Assembly: GCF_018613235.1 (NCBI RefSeq)
Contig: NZ_JAGGQP010000019.1
Coordinates: 1-64,000 of the forward strand
Direction of reading: 5' to 3'
Length of the DNA stretch: 64,000 bases
DNA from: Bacillus sp. ISL-41
GTDB lineage: Bacteria > Bacillota > Bacilli > Bacillales > Cytobacillaceae
Shown piece by piece: positions 46,050 to 54,997 of this stretch (the stretch's first letter is position 1; each line of letters begins with the position of its first letter). The translations under genes and the position numbers were made by a program. The notes under the pieces are model-generated. The model searched no databases and was not told the origin of the DNA. It saw nothing but the letters and a program-made list of their open reading frames with translations.

Positions 46050-46090
46050 AGCAAAAAGCTGAACCTCAGGTTCAGCTTTTAACATGTTAA
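46050..46090. terminator. Bidirectional terminator
   Basis: AAAAGCTGAACC and GGTTCAGCTTTT form a 12-bp stem with a 3-base loop and A/T flanks on both sides, between the convergent coat-protein and aldehyde dehydrogenase genes. Confidence 0.85.
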
Positions 46091-47541
46091 AAAGGGTATT
46101 TGCGTGGATTGGTCTGGGCTGAAATCCATTGTACAGTTGTAAATTCTTCAAGGGACCATTCCCCGCCAAATCTTCCAAGACCTGAATCTTTTTCGCCGCC
46201 AAAAGCAACCAGTGGTTCATCGTTGACGCTTTGGTCATTAACATGGACCATGCCGGATTGTATTTGCTTGGCTACTTCGACACCTTTTTCAACAGATCCT
46301 GCGTGGACGGCTCCGCTTAATCCGAATGGTGTGTCGTTAGCAATGCGGATTGCTTCTTCTTCACTTTCAACAGGAATGATGGTTACGACTGGACCGAACA
46401 TCTCGTTCTTCGCAGTTGCGACCTCATTGCTGCCGGTAAGCACGTATGGAGTCATGAGCGTGCCATTTGCAGTACCTTCCAGCACCACTTCAGCTCCTTC
46501 GGATTTAGCCTTCTCTATATCTTTAAGGATCCGGTCGACAGCTCCGCGGTTGATCAGCGGTCCGATTAACGTATCAGGCTCCCGAGGATCACCAGCTTTA
46601 AGGCTTTTAGTTTTTTCCACAAACCTATCAACGAATTCATCATAGCGGTCCTTGTGGACGATCACCCGGTTAACAGCCATGCAGATTTGTCCGTTGTGCA
46701 TGAATTTGCCGAAAATGGCAGAGTTTATGGCATGCTCTATGTTCGCATCCTCAAGGACTACAAGTGCATTATTGCCGCCGAGCTCCAATGCCACTTTTTT
46801 TATGTTTTGGCCGCAAAGCGCACCAATATGGCGTCCGACACCAGTTGACCCAGTGAACGAAATCATTCTTGGCACAGGATTCTCTACGAATGAATCGCCG
46901 ATTTCGCCAATATTAGAAACAGTCACATTAAGCAAACCTTTTGGCAGACCCGCTTCTTCAAATATTTTAGCGATCACAGTACCGCCACTCATTGCAGTCT
47001 GCTCATCAGGCTTCAACACGACTCCATTACCAACTGCAAGTGCAGGTGCAACAGAACGCATTGATAAGTACATTGGGAAGTTAAATGGACTGATGACACC
47101 TACCACACCAAGTGGTTTACGGTATACACGGTTTTCCTTTCCGGGAACAAGTGAAGGCACCATCTTGCCGTCCATTCTTAATGGGAATGACGCTGACTCT
47201 CTAGTGATGGCTATGCAGAAATCAACCTCAACATTTGCCTTGATATGGGTAGAGCCAGACTCTGTTACAAGTAACTCTACCAATTCCTTTCGCCTTTCCG
47301 ACATGATGCGGACTGCATTTTCCATGATGGTAGAACGTTCGAATGGATTGACATTCTCCCATTCTTTTTGTGCTTTCCTGGCAGACTCATACGCTTCTTT
47401 AACATCTTCAATGCCAGCCATCTTGAATTCAGCCAAGACTTCTTCGTTATACGGGTTTTTATCCTTATAGCGGCTCTGGCCCGTACCATCTCGCCATTCT
47501 CCGCTGATATATTGTTTATTCAAATTCTTGTACTGTTCCAT
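46087..47541 (-). CDS. Aldehyde dehydrogenase family protein
   Basis: This 484-aa NAD(P)-dependent aldehyde dehydrogenase has the catalytic glutamate in ALELGGNNALVV, the cysteine in HNGQICMAVNRV and the cofactor region SFTGSTGVGRHIG. It resembles B. subtilis YfmT-type vanillin/benzaldehyde dehydrogenases, though the substrate is not certain. Of the two adjacent ATGs the inner one (47541) is better spaced from AGGAG. It is monocistronic on the reverse strand. Confidence 0.88.
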   Translation of the reverse strand: MEQYKNLNKQYISGEWRDGTGQSRYKDKNPYNEEVLAEFKMAGIEDVKEAYESARKAQKEWENVNPFERSTIMENAVRIMSERRKELVELLVTESGSTHIKANVEVDFCIAITRESASFPLRMDGKMVPSLVPGKENRVYRKPLGVVGVISPFNFPMYLSMRSVAPALAVGNGVVLKPDEQTAMSGGTVIAKIFEEAGLPKGLLNVTVSNIGEIGDSFVENPVPRMISFTGSTGVGRHIGALCGQNIKKVALELGGNNALVVLEDANIEHAINSAIFGKFMHNGQICMAVNRVIVHKDRYDEFVDRFVEKTKSLKAGDPREPDTLIGPLINRGAVDRILKDIEKAKSEGAEVVLEGTANGTLMTPYVLTGSNEVATAKNEMFGPVVTIIPVESEEEAIRIANDTPFGLSGAVHAGSVEKGVEVAKQIQSGMVHVNDQSVNDEPLVAFGGEKDSGLGRFGGEWSLEEFTTVQWISAQTNPRKYPF

Positions 47542-47749
47542 CATCTCACTCCTAGTAACATAGTCTCTATTTTTTTACCCTCGGAAAAATAGTTAAAAAG
47601 TAATTTAAAGAAATGGAAGGAGATTCTTGTGAAAACACGAAAAGTAAACTGAAGAAAATCGTTCCAGATAAGAAATTTTGATGATTTAGTACATGCTTCT
47701 ATAGTTGTTTCCATGTCATAAAAAAATTTTTGGATTGTAGGGATGAAGA

Positions 47750-48199
47750 ATGATCACTTTTGGGGAAAAGGAACCAGGAATAAGCTATACATGGCGTCCG
47801 GGGGTGTATGGAATCATATTGAATGAAAATGAAAATCTGGTTGCATTAATCGAGACGGATGATGGTGGCTATTTCCTTCCTGGCGGTGGCATGGAAGGAA
47901 GTGAAAGTCATGTTGAGTGTCTTGTAAGAGAAGGCATTGAAGAAATGGGAAAGCTTCTTGAAATCGGCGAATGGATTGGAAAAGCACAGCGATATTTTTA
48001 CTCGGAGAAGGATCGTACATATTATCTTGTTGAAGGACACTTCTATTTTGCCAGAATAACTGGAAATACGGGAGAGCCTTTAGAGGCAGATCATCACCTT
48101 AAGTGGGTCGAAGCGGGGGAAGCAGTCAAAAGAATGTTTCATGACCATCAAAGCTGGGCGGTCCAAAGGGCATTAACGATGATGGAAAATAACGGTTAA
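47750..48199 (+). CDS. NUDIX hydrolase
   Basis: This 149-aa protein has a complete Nudix box, G-x5-E-x7-RE-x2-EE-x-G, in GGMEGSESHVECLVREGI followed by EEMG. It should hydrolyse a nucleoside diphosphate derivative, substrate unknown. Ribosome site AGGGATGA is weak. The 220 bp after it hold no convincing element except an imperfect ATGAAGG inverted repeat without T-tail. Confidence 0.85.
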   Translation: MITFGEKEPGISYTWRPGVYGIILNENENLVALIETDDGGYFLPGGGMEGSESHVECLVREGIEEMGKLLEIGEWIGKAQRYFYSEKDRTYYLVEGHFYFARITGNTGEPLEADHHLKWVEAGEAVKRMFHDHQSWAVQRALTMMENNG

Positions 48200-48423
48200 A
48201 ATGTACCTTCATAGACAGGCATTATGAAGGGAAAGAAAGGGATTGATAACGGGTCTGAATAAGATATCCGTGTTGGGAAATTCAAATGAACCAAAATACC
48301 CCTTTTCTTTCTGACCTGCTTAATGGTAATGTTAGCATAATCACATTCCTCATGATAAATTTGTTTGACCATAGGTATAAATGGGAAAATATTTCTTAGA
48401 ACAGTAAAATAATGAGGGAGATT

Positions 48424-48567
48424 ATGATTAACAACTATGAATACCGGATCTTTTACGAAGAACTAAGAAGACTTCATAAAGAGTACCAGCGATGTGATGA
48501 TGCCAATATAAAGAAATCTATAATCATGGATATCAAACTTATAGAGAATGCGCTGGAAGCGATCTAA
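48424..48567 (+). CDS. Small helical protein, 47 aa
   Basis: A short ORF (MINNYEYRIFYEELRRLHKE...LIENALEAI) with the ribosome site GAGGGAG just upstream. It is rich in E, K, R, I and L and likely helical. It precedes the 108-aa gene by 26 bp, suggesting a two-gene unit. No family recognised. Confidence 0.55.
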   Translation: MINNYEYRIFYEELRRLHKEYQRCDDANIKKSIIMDIKLIENALEAI

Positions 48568-48593
48568 AAAGTAAATTAAGCAGGAGATTTTCT

Positions 48594-48920
48594 ATGAATA
48601 AACAATTAACTGATCCAGAATTCCTTACTTTTTGTGAAACCGCTTTGCCAATAGAAGTGGTAGAAAAATTTACTGATAATAATATCCGCGGACTTGAGAA
48701 TATTGCACTTAGGTCGATTTCAACCCGCAATAAACTGCCGGCAAATGTAGCCAATCTTCTGGTTGCTTATTTCTACAGCCACTACGGTAATCAGGTATAT
48801 AATCGTAATGACCTGGCGCGTTTATATGATTACTGGGCATCAAAGGATGTCAGGACAATGGCTCAGGCAGCCGAAATGACCAATGAAGATATTGAGGCAG
48901 TTCTCAAAACGTTAAAATGA
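48594..48920 (+). CDS. Small protein with DnaB/DnaD-like C-terminal character
   Basis: This 108-aa protein starts with MNKQLTDPEFLTFCETALP and contains LPANVANLLVAYFYSHYGN and LARLYDYWASKDVRTMAQAA. The latter part recalls the helical domain of Bacillus replication initiators DnaB/DnaD (N-L-x-Y ... W ... T...A pattern). This is an inference from pattern, not a search. AGGAGAT ribosome site; strong terminator downstream. Confidence 0.6.
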   Translation: MNKQLTDPEFLTFCETALPIEVVEKFTDNNIRGLENIALRSISTRNKLPANVANLLVAYFYSHYGNQVYNRNDLARLYDYWASKDVRTMAQAAEMTNEDIEAVLKTLK

Positions 48921-48932
48921 TGTCGTAACTTT

Positions 48933-48963
48933 AAAACAGGCTGAGCTCAGCCTGTTTTTTTTT
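48933..48963 (+). terminator. Terminator after the 108-aa gene
   Basis: AAAACAGGCTG and CAGCCTGTTTT close an AGCT loop and are followed by further Ts. Confidence 0.9.
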
Positions 48964-49125
48964 GCTCTTATTGGAGTTATTCTTACTTTTGGAACCTAAG
49001 CCTGACAAATAGGTTCGTTTCAAGATTGGTGGTAAAGCAACAAATTAGCAAAACATGATTTAGTGAAGGAATATCTCTTGAAATATAGAATAGTACACTA
49101 AACTAATAGAAGGCGGGTGTCATTT

Positions 49126-49650
49126 TTGCTGGAAAATAGTCTGGTCAGACCTGCTGTAAAAGAAGATGGCAAAAAGATTATCGAGATGCTGAAAAGTAAC
49201 GCAAAGTGGATGCAAGATCATGGAATTAATCAATGGCATTACCTATTAAGCGGAGGGGATGATGAGGAAATCCTGGAAGCCATAAAGCAAAAAGAAACAT
49301 ATATCCTCCTGAATAATGAAGAATTAATCGGTACATTCACTTTGTCGACAATCCAAAGTGAATGGGACAAGCATATATTTGGGGAGGACCCTGATGGAGA
49401 TTCAATGTATCTGCACAGGCTTGCTGTTTTGCCCGCATATATCGGCAATGGTATCGGGAAAGAGATATTAAGGTGGATTGAGGATAATGTTTCAACTGAC
49501 AAAACCTATTTAAAATTAGACTGTGTTGCCGACAACAGCAAACTGAATCAATTCTACTGCGCAAATGGATTTCACTGCATCGGTGAAACAGATCAACACA
49601 GTAAATATCAAAAAAAATTTGACCCTTACTGGGTCTTTTTTTATATCTAA
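49126..49650 (+). CDS. GNAT family N-acetyltransferase
   Basis: This 174-aa acetyltransferase has the acetyl-CoA region LHRLAVLPAYIGNGIGKEIL, where the Q/R-x-x-G-x-G/A loop is varied to GNGIGK. TTG 49126 is chosen because AAGGCGGG lies eight bases upstream; GTG 49117 would overlap it. The last codons encode the terminator stem. Substrate unknown. Confidence 0.8.
   Translation: MLENSLVRPAVKEDGKKIIEMLKSNAKWMQDHGINQWHYLLSGGDDEEILEAIKQKETYILLNNEELIGTFTLSTIQSEWDKHIFGEDPDGDSMYLHRLAVLPAYIGNGIGKEILRWIEDNVSTDKTYLKLDCVADNSKLNQFYCANGFHCIGETDQHSKYQKKFDPYWVFFYI
49612..49643 (+). terminator. Terminator inside the 3' end of the GNAT gene
   Basis: GACCC (49621-49625) and GGGTC (49631-49635), extended by A7/T7 pairing, form the stem. 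The tail is within the last coding codons (FFYI). Confidence 0.65.
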
Positions 49651-49757
49651 AAACACTTGAGATTTCACTTAATGTTAATAAACATGGCGGAGTACCAGCC
49701 AGAATAGGGGTTAAAATGGAGTTGCGAAGAAGAGATGTTGTAGCGAGGGATTAGTTT

Positions 49758-50798
49758 ATGGTTATCCAAACAGAATTTTTAGCGGAAATTGTTGATCACC
49801 TGCCTGAGGGCATGATTGTTATGGATAAGGATCGGAGTATTCATTATCTTAATGAAAAGGCAGTTCACATGACTGGCTGGAAGCTTGGCGAGAAAGTACC
49901 CTACTGTACTTATTGCCAGGAAAGAGAGCTGGATGAGGATGAAAATCGCTGTATTTTAACTTCTGATGAACCGATTCCTTTTTTCAATTCCCATCTGGCG
50001 GTGTATGAAGGACTTGAAGAATTTGAAATGTCATTAAAAAAAATGATTATATCGGAAGAAGTATACTATGTGCTCAGAATACGGCCGCCTGTACGGAATG
50101 AGAATAGCGAGCGGGCACGATTCCATGAGCTGCTTGTGCAAGAAACACTGCTCGCCCAGGAGGCAGAGCGCAAAAGGATAGCCATGGAACTGCATGATCA
50201 TATTGGACAAAGTGTCTATAGCATTTTCCTGGGCCTCGAGGTCATCAAACAGAACATCAGTGAAGAGAAGTATCAAAATCATGTCACCAACATGGTCAAT
50301 GTCATGGAAAAAACCCTTGAAGATATTAAGCGCCTGACAAAAAGCCTCCGACCTGAAATCGTTTATGACATTGGTTTGGAGAAATCGCTTCGTCAAGCTG
50401 TAAAGGACTGGAGAAAGTTATACCAGATAGAAATCTTTTTGGAGATGGAGCTTGATAAGGAACAAAAACTGGACCCGGAAAAAGAACTTCATCTATTCAG
50501 GATCATCCAGGAAAGTATTACAAATTCGGTTCGCCATGGAAAAGCTACCTATTTCTCCATCCATTTAAAAACATTCTATCAATATATATTTTTTCAGTTA
50601 TACGACAATGGCAATGGCTTCATTTCCACTGGATGCAAGACGAAAGGGCTCGGCCTGAAGCATATGTACGAACGGTGTAAAATGCTTGATGGCGACATTA
50701 AGTGGCTCAGTAAGGAAGGTGGTCCTACGAGGGTAGAAGGATTTGTTTCTTTAACAAAAGCGGAGGGGGAGAGGGAAGATGAACCTAATGATCATTGA
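49758..50798 (+). CDS. NarL-type sensor histidine kinase with cysteine-bearing PAS domain
   Basis: This 346-aa cytoplasmic kinase has no membrane segment. A PAS domain (about residues 8-108) contains Cys50, Cys53 (CTYC) and Cys65. A HisKA_3 domain follows with phospho-acceptor His146 in AMELHDHIGQ, then an HATPase domain (ESITNSVRHG, DNGNGF, GLGLKHMYER). Its gene overlaps the response regulator by 20 bp. The cysteines and soluble form recall the oxygen sensor NreB, which holds an Fe-S cluster in its PAS domain with four cysteines; only three are evident here. Confidence 0.9.
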   Translation: MVIQTEFLAEIVDHLPEGMIVMDKDRSIHYLNEKAVHMTGWKLGEKVPYCTYCQERELDEDENRCILTSDEPIPFFNSHLAVYEGLEEFEMSLKKMIISEEVYYVLRIRPPVRNENSERARFHELLVQETLLAQEAERKRIAMELHDHIGQSVYSIFLGLEVIKQNISEEKYQNHVTNMVNVMEKTLEDIKRLTKSLRPEIVYDIGLEKSLRQAVKDWRKLYQIEIFLEMELDKEQKLDPEKELHLFRIIQESITNSVRHGKATYFSIHLKTFYQYIFFQLYDNGNGFISTGCKTKGLGLKHMYERCKMLDGDIKWLSKEGGPTRVEGFVSLTKAEGEREDEPNDH

Positions 50799-51405
50799 TG
50801 ATCATGAAATTGTCCGGGATGGATTAAGCATGCTCTTGCAGCAATCTTTTTGCATTGACGGAAGGATTTGTGCCTGCGATGGCTATGAAGCTGTTAAAGC
50901 TGCGGCGGACTTTCCCGCCGACCTGGTACTGCTGGACCTTTCGATGCCGGGCGGCCTGGATGGAATGACGACATTGGAAAGGCTGCGGAAACTTCTTCCG
51001 GACGCCAAAATAGTCATTTTCTCGATGCACGATGATATCGGGTATCAGAAGAAAGCTTACGAGGCCGGGGCTGACGGCTATTTAATCAAGCAGCTGAAGC
51101 GGGACGATCTCATCCAATCGCTGGACAAAATTTTAGCGAACCAAAAGGTGTTCGATACCCATGTGTGGGAAGATGATTCGGAAGGTGACCAAATTAATCT
51201 CGTTGATCTTCCAATAACGAAGCGAGAAAAAGAGGTTTTCATTCTTACTGTAAAAGGATACTCCCAAAAGGATATCGCGGAAAGGCTTGATATATCAGTC
51301 AAAACAGTTGAAAACCATCGCCAGAAAATCGGTGAGAAGCTAGGAACGCACAAACGATATGAATGGGTCGAGACAGCACTGAAATATAATGTATTGCAAC
51401 CTTAG
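50779..51405 (+). CDS. NarL/FixJ-type response regulator
   Basis: This 208-aa regulator has a receiver domain (IIDDHE, phospho-acceptor Asp53 in LLDLSMPGG, lysine in YLIKQ) and a C-terminal LuxR HTH (TKREKEVFILTVKGYSQKDI, SVKTVENHRQKI). It is translationally coupled to the kinase gene. Targets unknown; the downstream ABC exporter is a candidate. Confidence 0.92.
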   Translation: MNLMIIDDHEIVRDGLSMLLQQSFCIDGRICACDGYEAVKAAADFPADLVLLDLSMPGGLDGMTTLERLRKLLPDAKIVIFSMHDDIGYQKKAYEAGADGYLIKQLKRDDLIQSLDKILANQKVFDTHVWEDDSEGDQINLVDLPITKREKEVFILTVKGYSQKDIAERLDISVKTVENHRQKIGEKLGTHKRYEWVETALKYNVLQP

Positions 51406-51438
51406 AAGCAGGACGGATATGATGTCTTGCTTTTTTAT
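51406..51438 (+). terminator. Terminator after the two-component genes
   Basis: AAGCAGGAC (51406-51414) pairs with GTCTTGCTT (51424-51432) with one wobble, then TTTTATTATT. Confidence 0.75.
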
Positions 51439-51608
51439 TATTCTTAATGTGGTTAAAAAAATATTCTGTCTTGTGGGTATTGCAGCATGACAGGCGAATA
51501 ACCCATAAGAATTTTTTAGAACAATTTCATATATTAATTGGAATTTATTTCATGAAGGCAATTTTTCTGAGATAATGAAATCAATATAGGTCGAAAGCAG
51601 GTGTCTGA

Positions 51609-52550
51609 ATGGAAGTCTTGAAAGTAAGTCAATTGACTAAGAGGTTCAGAGATTTCGAGGCAGTCAAGAATGTTTCTTTTTCCGTGCACAAGGGTGAGTC
51701 ATTTGGTCTTTTGGGACCAAATGGGGCAGGAAAGACCACCACGATCCAGATGATAACCGGGTTATTCCCGCCAAGTTCAGGAAACATTGACATTGCAGGC
51801 ATTGATATGGTCAGACAGCCAAAGCAGGGGCAAGCGCTATTAGGCATTGTTCCTCAGGAAATTGCACTATACCAAACGATGAGTGCGAGGGAAAACCTTT
51901 CATTTTGGGGAAGAATGTACGGTTTAAGAGGAAACCACTTGCAAAAAAGGATAAATGAAGTACTTGAAATCATCGGTTTGACCGATCGGGCCAAGGAGAA
52001 AGTAGAGACTTTTTCTGGCGGTATGAAGAGGAGAGTCAATATCGGTGCTACGATTTTACATAATCCTGAATTATTGATCATGGATGAACCGACTGTAGGG
52101 ATTGATCCGCAATCCCGCAGCCATATCCTTGAAACAGTGAAACAACTGAATTCAGAAAGGATGACTGTTATCTATACAAGTCACTATATGGAGGAAGTTG
52201 AGTATCTTTGTGAAAAGATCGGCATTATGGATCAGGGAGAATTCATCACATCGGGAACCATATCCGAGTTAAGGGAGACAATTGGTGATCGTTCACGGAT
52301 TGTCATGAACTTTTCGAGAGCACTCAACCTTGAAAAAATAAAGACCATACTGTCTCCTTCGATACCTGAAAAAGACCTGTCATTGAATTATGATGAACTG
52401 GCCATTTTTCATAAAGAGCCACAAAAAGTGCTAAGTGAATTAATTCAGTCAGTTACGGGAGCGGGTTTTGAAATTACATCCGTTGAAGTTGTGGAACCGA
52501 ACCTTGAGAGTGTATTCCTCCACCTTACTGGCCGAAGTTTAAGGGATTAA
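51609..52550 (+). CDS. ABC transporter ATP-binding protein (LnrL-like)
   Basis: This 313-aa ATPase of the drug-exporter (DrrA/CcmA) class has Walker A GPNGAGKTTT, signature TFSGGMKRRVN and Walker B LLIMDEPTVGIDPQ. Length and order match B. subtilis LnrL of the linearmycin-resistance exporter. Ribosome site CAGGTG. It is the first of three genes. Confidence 0.9.
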   Translation: MEVLKVSQLTKRFRDFEAVKNVSFSVHKGESFGLLGPNGAGKTTTIQMITGLFPPSSGNIDIAGIDMVRQPKQGQALLGIVPQEIALYQTMSARENLSFWGRMYGLRGNHLQKRINEVLEIIGLTDRAKEKVETFSGGMKRRVNIGATILHNPELLIMDEPTVGIDPQSRSHILETVKQLNSERMTVIYTSHYMEEVEYLCEKIGIMDQGEFITSGTISELRETIGDRSRIVMNFSRALNLEKIKTILSPSIPEKDLSLNYDELAIFHKEPQKVLSELIQSVTGAGFEITSVEVVEPNLESVFLHLTGRSLRD

Positions 52551-52563
52551 GGAGGTAGTTGAT

Positions 52564-53754
52564 ATGGGTTTTTGGTGGCTGGCACTAAAAGATGCACTTC
52601 TCATGGGCAGGGACCGTAAGGCACTGTTGACGCTTGTTTTTATGCCAATCTTATTGATCGGGATCCTTGGTGCAGCATTTGGCAATATGATGGATGAAGA
52701 AGAAGCAGCTTCGATTGAAAAATTTGAGATCGGTATTGTAAATTATGATGAAGGCCCGCTTGGCAGCGTCTTATCTCAAGAGGTATTCAAGAAAGGCCTT
52801 CCAGAGCTCATTTCTGCAGAGGCAATGACCGAGGAGAAGCTGGAAGACAGTTTAAAACAGCAGGAAATTTCCGTCGGGATCATTATTCCGCGGGATTTAT
52901 CGGGCCATATCATTTCGGGTGGGAATTCTGAGGTGCGGGTCATCTCCATTCCGTCAGCTTCTATTCAATCATCGATTGTAAAGAATCTCGTGCTGCAATT
53001 CACTCAGAGTGCGGCTGTAAATGTAATAGCAATGGAGGTCGCTGGTCCATCCGGTTTTGGCAAAGACCTTGCTGCTTTGTCTCAATTGGCGGAAGCTGAT
53101 TATGAATTTGTTGAAGAAGCAGCGGTAGAACAGGATCAAAAACCAGTGGGCTCATTCCAGTATTATGCAGCCGGTATGGGTGTCATGTTCTTGCTGATGA
53201 CGGTTATTACCGGAGTAAGCGCAATGATTGATGAAAAGGAACAAGATGTATTCAATCGTCTGCTTGTTACAAAGCTGTCTAATCAACATTACTTAATAGG
53301 CAAGTTTATTGGCTTACTGTTTATGTCTTCGGTTCAATTTTTCATTATTATTCTTGGGACACATTACCTTTATGATGTTCAGTGGGGAGAGTCCATGACT
53401 GGGGTCATAATTGTCGGCTTTGCATTTGTTTTTAGTGTCAGCGGACTGGGAGTACTCCTTGGAGCTCTTGTCAAAAGAGAGAAAACATTCAATGCTGCCG
53501 GAATGCTGGCTACTCAAATAATGGCTGCAGTTGGGGGTAGCATGGTCCCATTGTATATTTTTCCGGACTGGGTCAATACGGTCGTCAAAGTCCTTCCCAA
53601 TGCTCTTGCCCTCCAAACATTCCTGGAGCTAATGTCTGGTGCAGGAGTATGGCAAGTACTGATAGAAGCAGGCGTTTTAATTGCAATTGGTCTTGTATCC
53701 CTTCTAATTGCGTTTGTATCCCTTTCTACAAGGAGGAGGGCTTTGCATGCGTAA
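52564..53754 (+). CDS. ABC-2 type permease (LnrM-like)
   Basis: This 396-aa membrane protein has one N-terminal helix, a large extracytoplasmic domain (about 45-205), and five C-terminal helices (from AAGMGVMFLLMTVITGVSAM). This is the ABC-2 layout. Ribosome site AAGGAGG. It overlaps the next permease by 8 bp. Confidence 0.88.
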   Translation: MGFWWLALKDALLMGRDRKALLTLVFMPILLIGILGAAFGNMMDEEEAASIEKFEIGIVNYDEGPLGSVLSQEVFKKGLPELISAEAMTEEKLEDSLKQQEISVGIIIPRDLSGHIISGGNSEVRVISIPSASIQSSIVKNLVLQFTQSAAVNVIAMEVAGPSGFGKDLAALSQLAEADYEFVEEAAVEQDQKPVGSFQYYAAGMGVMFLLMTVITGVSAMIDEKEQDVFNRLLVTKLSNQHYLIGKFIGLLFMSSVQFFIIILGTHYLYDVQWGESMTGVIIVGFAFVFSVSGLGVLLGALVKREKTFNAAGMLATQIMAAVGGSMVPLYIFPDWVNTVVKVLPNALALQTFLELMSGAGVWQVLIEAGVLIAIGLVSLLIAFVSLSTRRRALHA

Positions 53755-54877
53755 AATTTTATCCATCGCGTTTTTACTCCTGAAATCATTGTTCAAATCA
53801 CCTTCAGCAATTGTGATGATGTTCATTATGCCAATTATGTTCAGTCTTATTTTTGGAGGAATTGGCTCAGAAGGGTCTTCACGGGATAAACCGGTTGTGC
53901 TGATGGTAGCAAAAAATGATGAATCAAACAGCAGGATTCTCGAGTTACTGTCATCAAATGGCCAGTATACCTGGAGAAATGCGGATGAAAAGGAAGCCAG
54001 AGAATCGGTCGAAAATCAAGAGGCAATTGCAGCGGTGATGATCGCTGAATCGGCAGTAGAGAGCCATGATTCCGGTCAGCCTCTTTTTCAACTGGTAGTC
54101 CAAAGGAAAACCCAGGAGTATCTTGCGTTAAAAAGTTATGTTGAAGGTGTTGGGAGGACTGTTATTCAAACCATTGAAATGTCCCCTGAACAAGATGTAT
54201 TGGCCTTCAAGGCTATACTAGAAAAAGCGGCTGCGCGAGAACCAGTGGAGATCAGCAGTGAAGTCATTCAAAAAGAAGAATCAAAAACTGATTCCGTCGG
54301 CATGCTGGCGATCGGCTTTACGATTATGTTCATGATGTTTGGAATTTCAGGAGCAGCTTCCACCCTTCTTGATGAAAAAATCGGTGGCACCTGGCAGCGC
54401 CTGCTCACGTCACCAACAACGAAAGTCCAGGTGATGACAGGATACCTATTCTCATATTTCTTGATGGGAGCAATCCAATTAATTGTCCTCATGATTGTCA
54501 TGTACTTAATTTATGGTTCAATGTGGGGCAATTTGTTTTATTTCGTTCCATTTGCATCACTCGTCATCATAACGATTGTCGGCTTTGGCCTGATGATGGC
54601 CAGCATCGTAAAGACGAGGCAGCAGGCTAGTGCGCTGAGCGCTGTGTTGATTGTCAGTACATGTATGCTCGGAGGAGTTTACTGGCCAATAGAGATTGTG
54701 CCAGAATTCATGCAGCAAATAGCCAAGGGGGTGCCCCAGAGCTGGATGATTACAGGATTTCGTGAAATCGTCAGCGGAAGCCTTTATCTCCCTGCACTAC
54801 GAAATTCAACACTGGTATTGCTAGTATTCAGCTCACTATTTTTTACAATTGGGTTGAAAAAAATGAAATATGATTAA
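53747..54877 (+). CDS. ABC-2 type permease (LnrN-like)
   Basis: This 376-aa second permease has the same layout, with an N-terminal helix (IVMMFIMPIMFSLIFGGIG), an outer domain and a C-terminal helix bundle. ATG 53747 follows AGGAGGAGGG located inside the end of the previous gene; the in-frame start at 53708 is too far into it. The two permeases and the ATPase would form one exporter. Confidence 0.88.
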   Translation: MRKILSIAFLLLKSLFKSPSAIVMMFIMPIMFSLIFGGIGSEGSSRDKPVVLMVAKNDESNSRILELLSSNGQYTWRNADEKEARESVENQEAIAAVMIAESAVESHDSGQPLFQLVVQRKTQEYLALKSYVEGVGRTVIQTIEMSPEQDVLAFKAILEKAAAREPVEISSEVIQKEESKTDSVGMLAIGFTIMFMMFGISGAASTLLDEKIGGTWQRLLTSPTTKVQVMTGYLFSYFLMGAIQLIVLMIVMYLIYGSMWGNLFYFVPFASLVIITIVGFGLMMASIVKTRQQASALSAVLIVSTCMLGGVYWPIEIVPEFMQQIAKGVPQSWMITGFREIVSGSLYLPALRNSTLVLLVFSSLFFTIGLKKMKYD

Positions 54878-54881
54878 AAAA

Positions 54882-54914
54882 TGCCAGTCCTTATTGGGAC
54901 TGGTAATTCTTTTT
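54882..54914 (+). terminator. Terminator of the ABC exporter operon
   Basis: CCAGTCC (54884-54890) pairs with GGACTGG (54897-54903), then TAATTCTTTTT. Confidence 0.75.
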
Positions 54915-54997
54915 AAGGGGATTCTATCGAAAATTATTTTTTGTCGAGTTATAATAGATATTTAGAATAATAGTCGAAAAGAGAGCTTTTTCCAGTG

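Noticed and set aside
46100-47470. Long forward-strand ORFs within the aldehyde dehydrogenase locus
   Set aside because: They are antisense shadows; the reverse strand has full family motifs and a ribosome site.
48200-48250. Terminator after the Nudix gene (CCTTCAT...ATGAAGG)
   Set aside because: Seven-base stem with an 11-base loop and no T-tract; not convincing.
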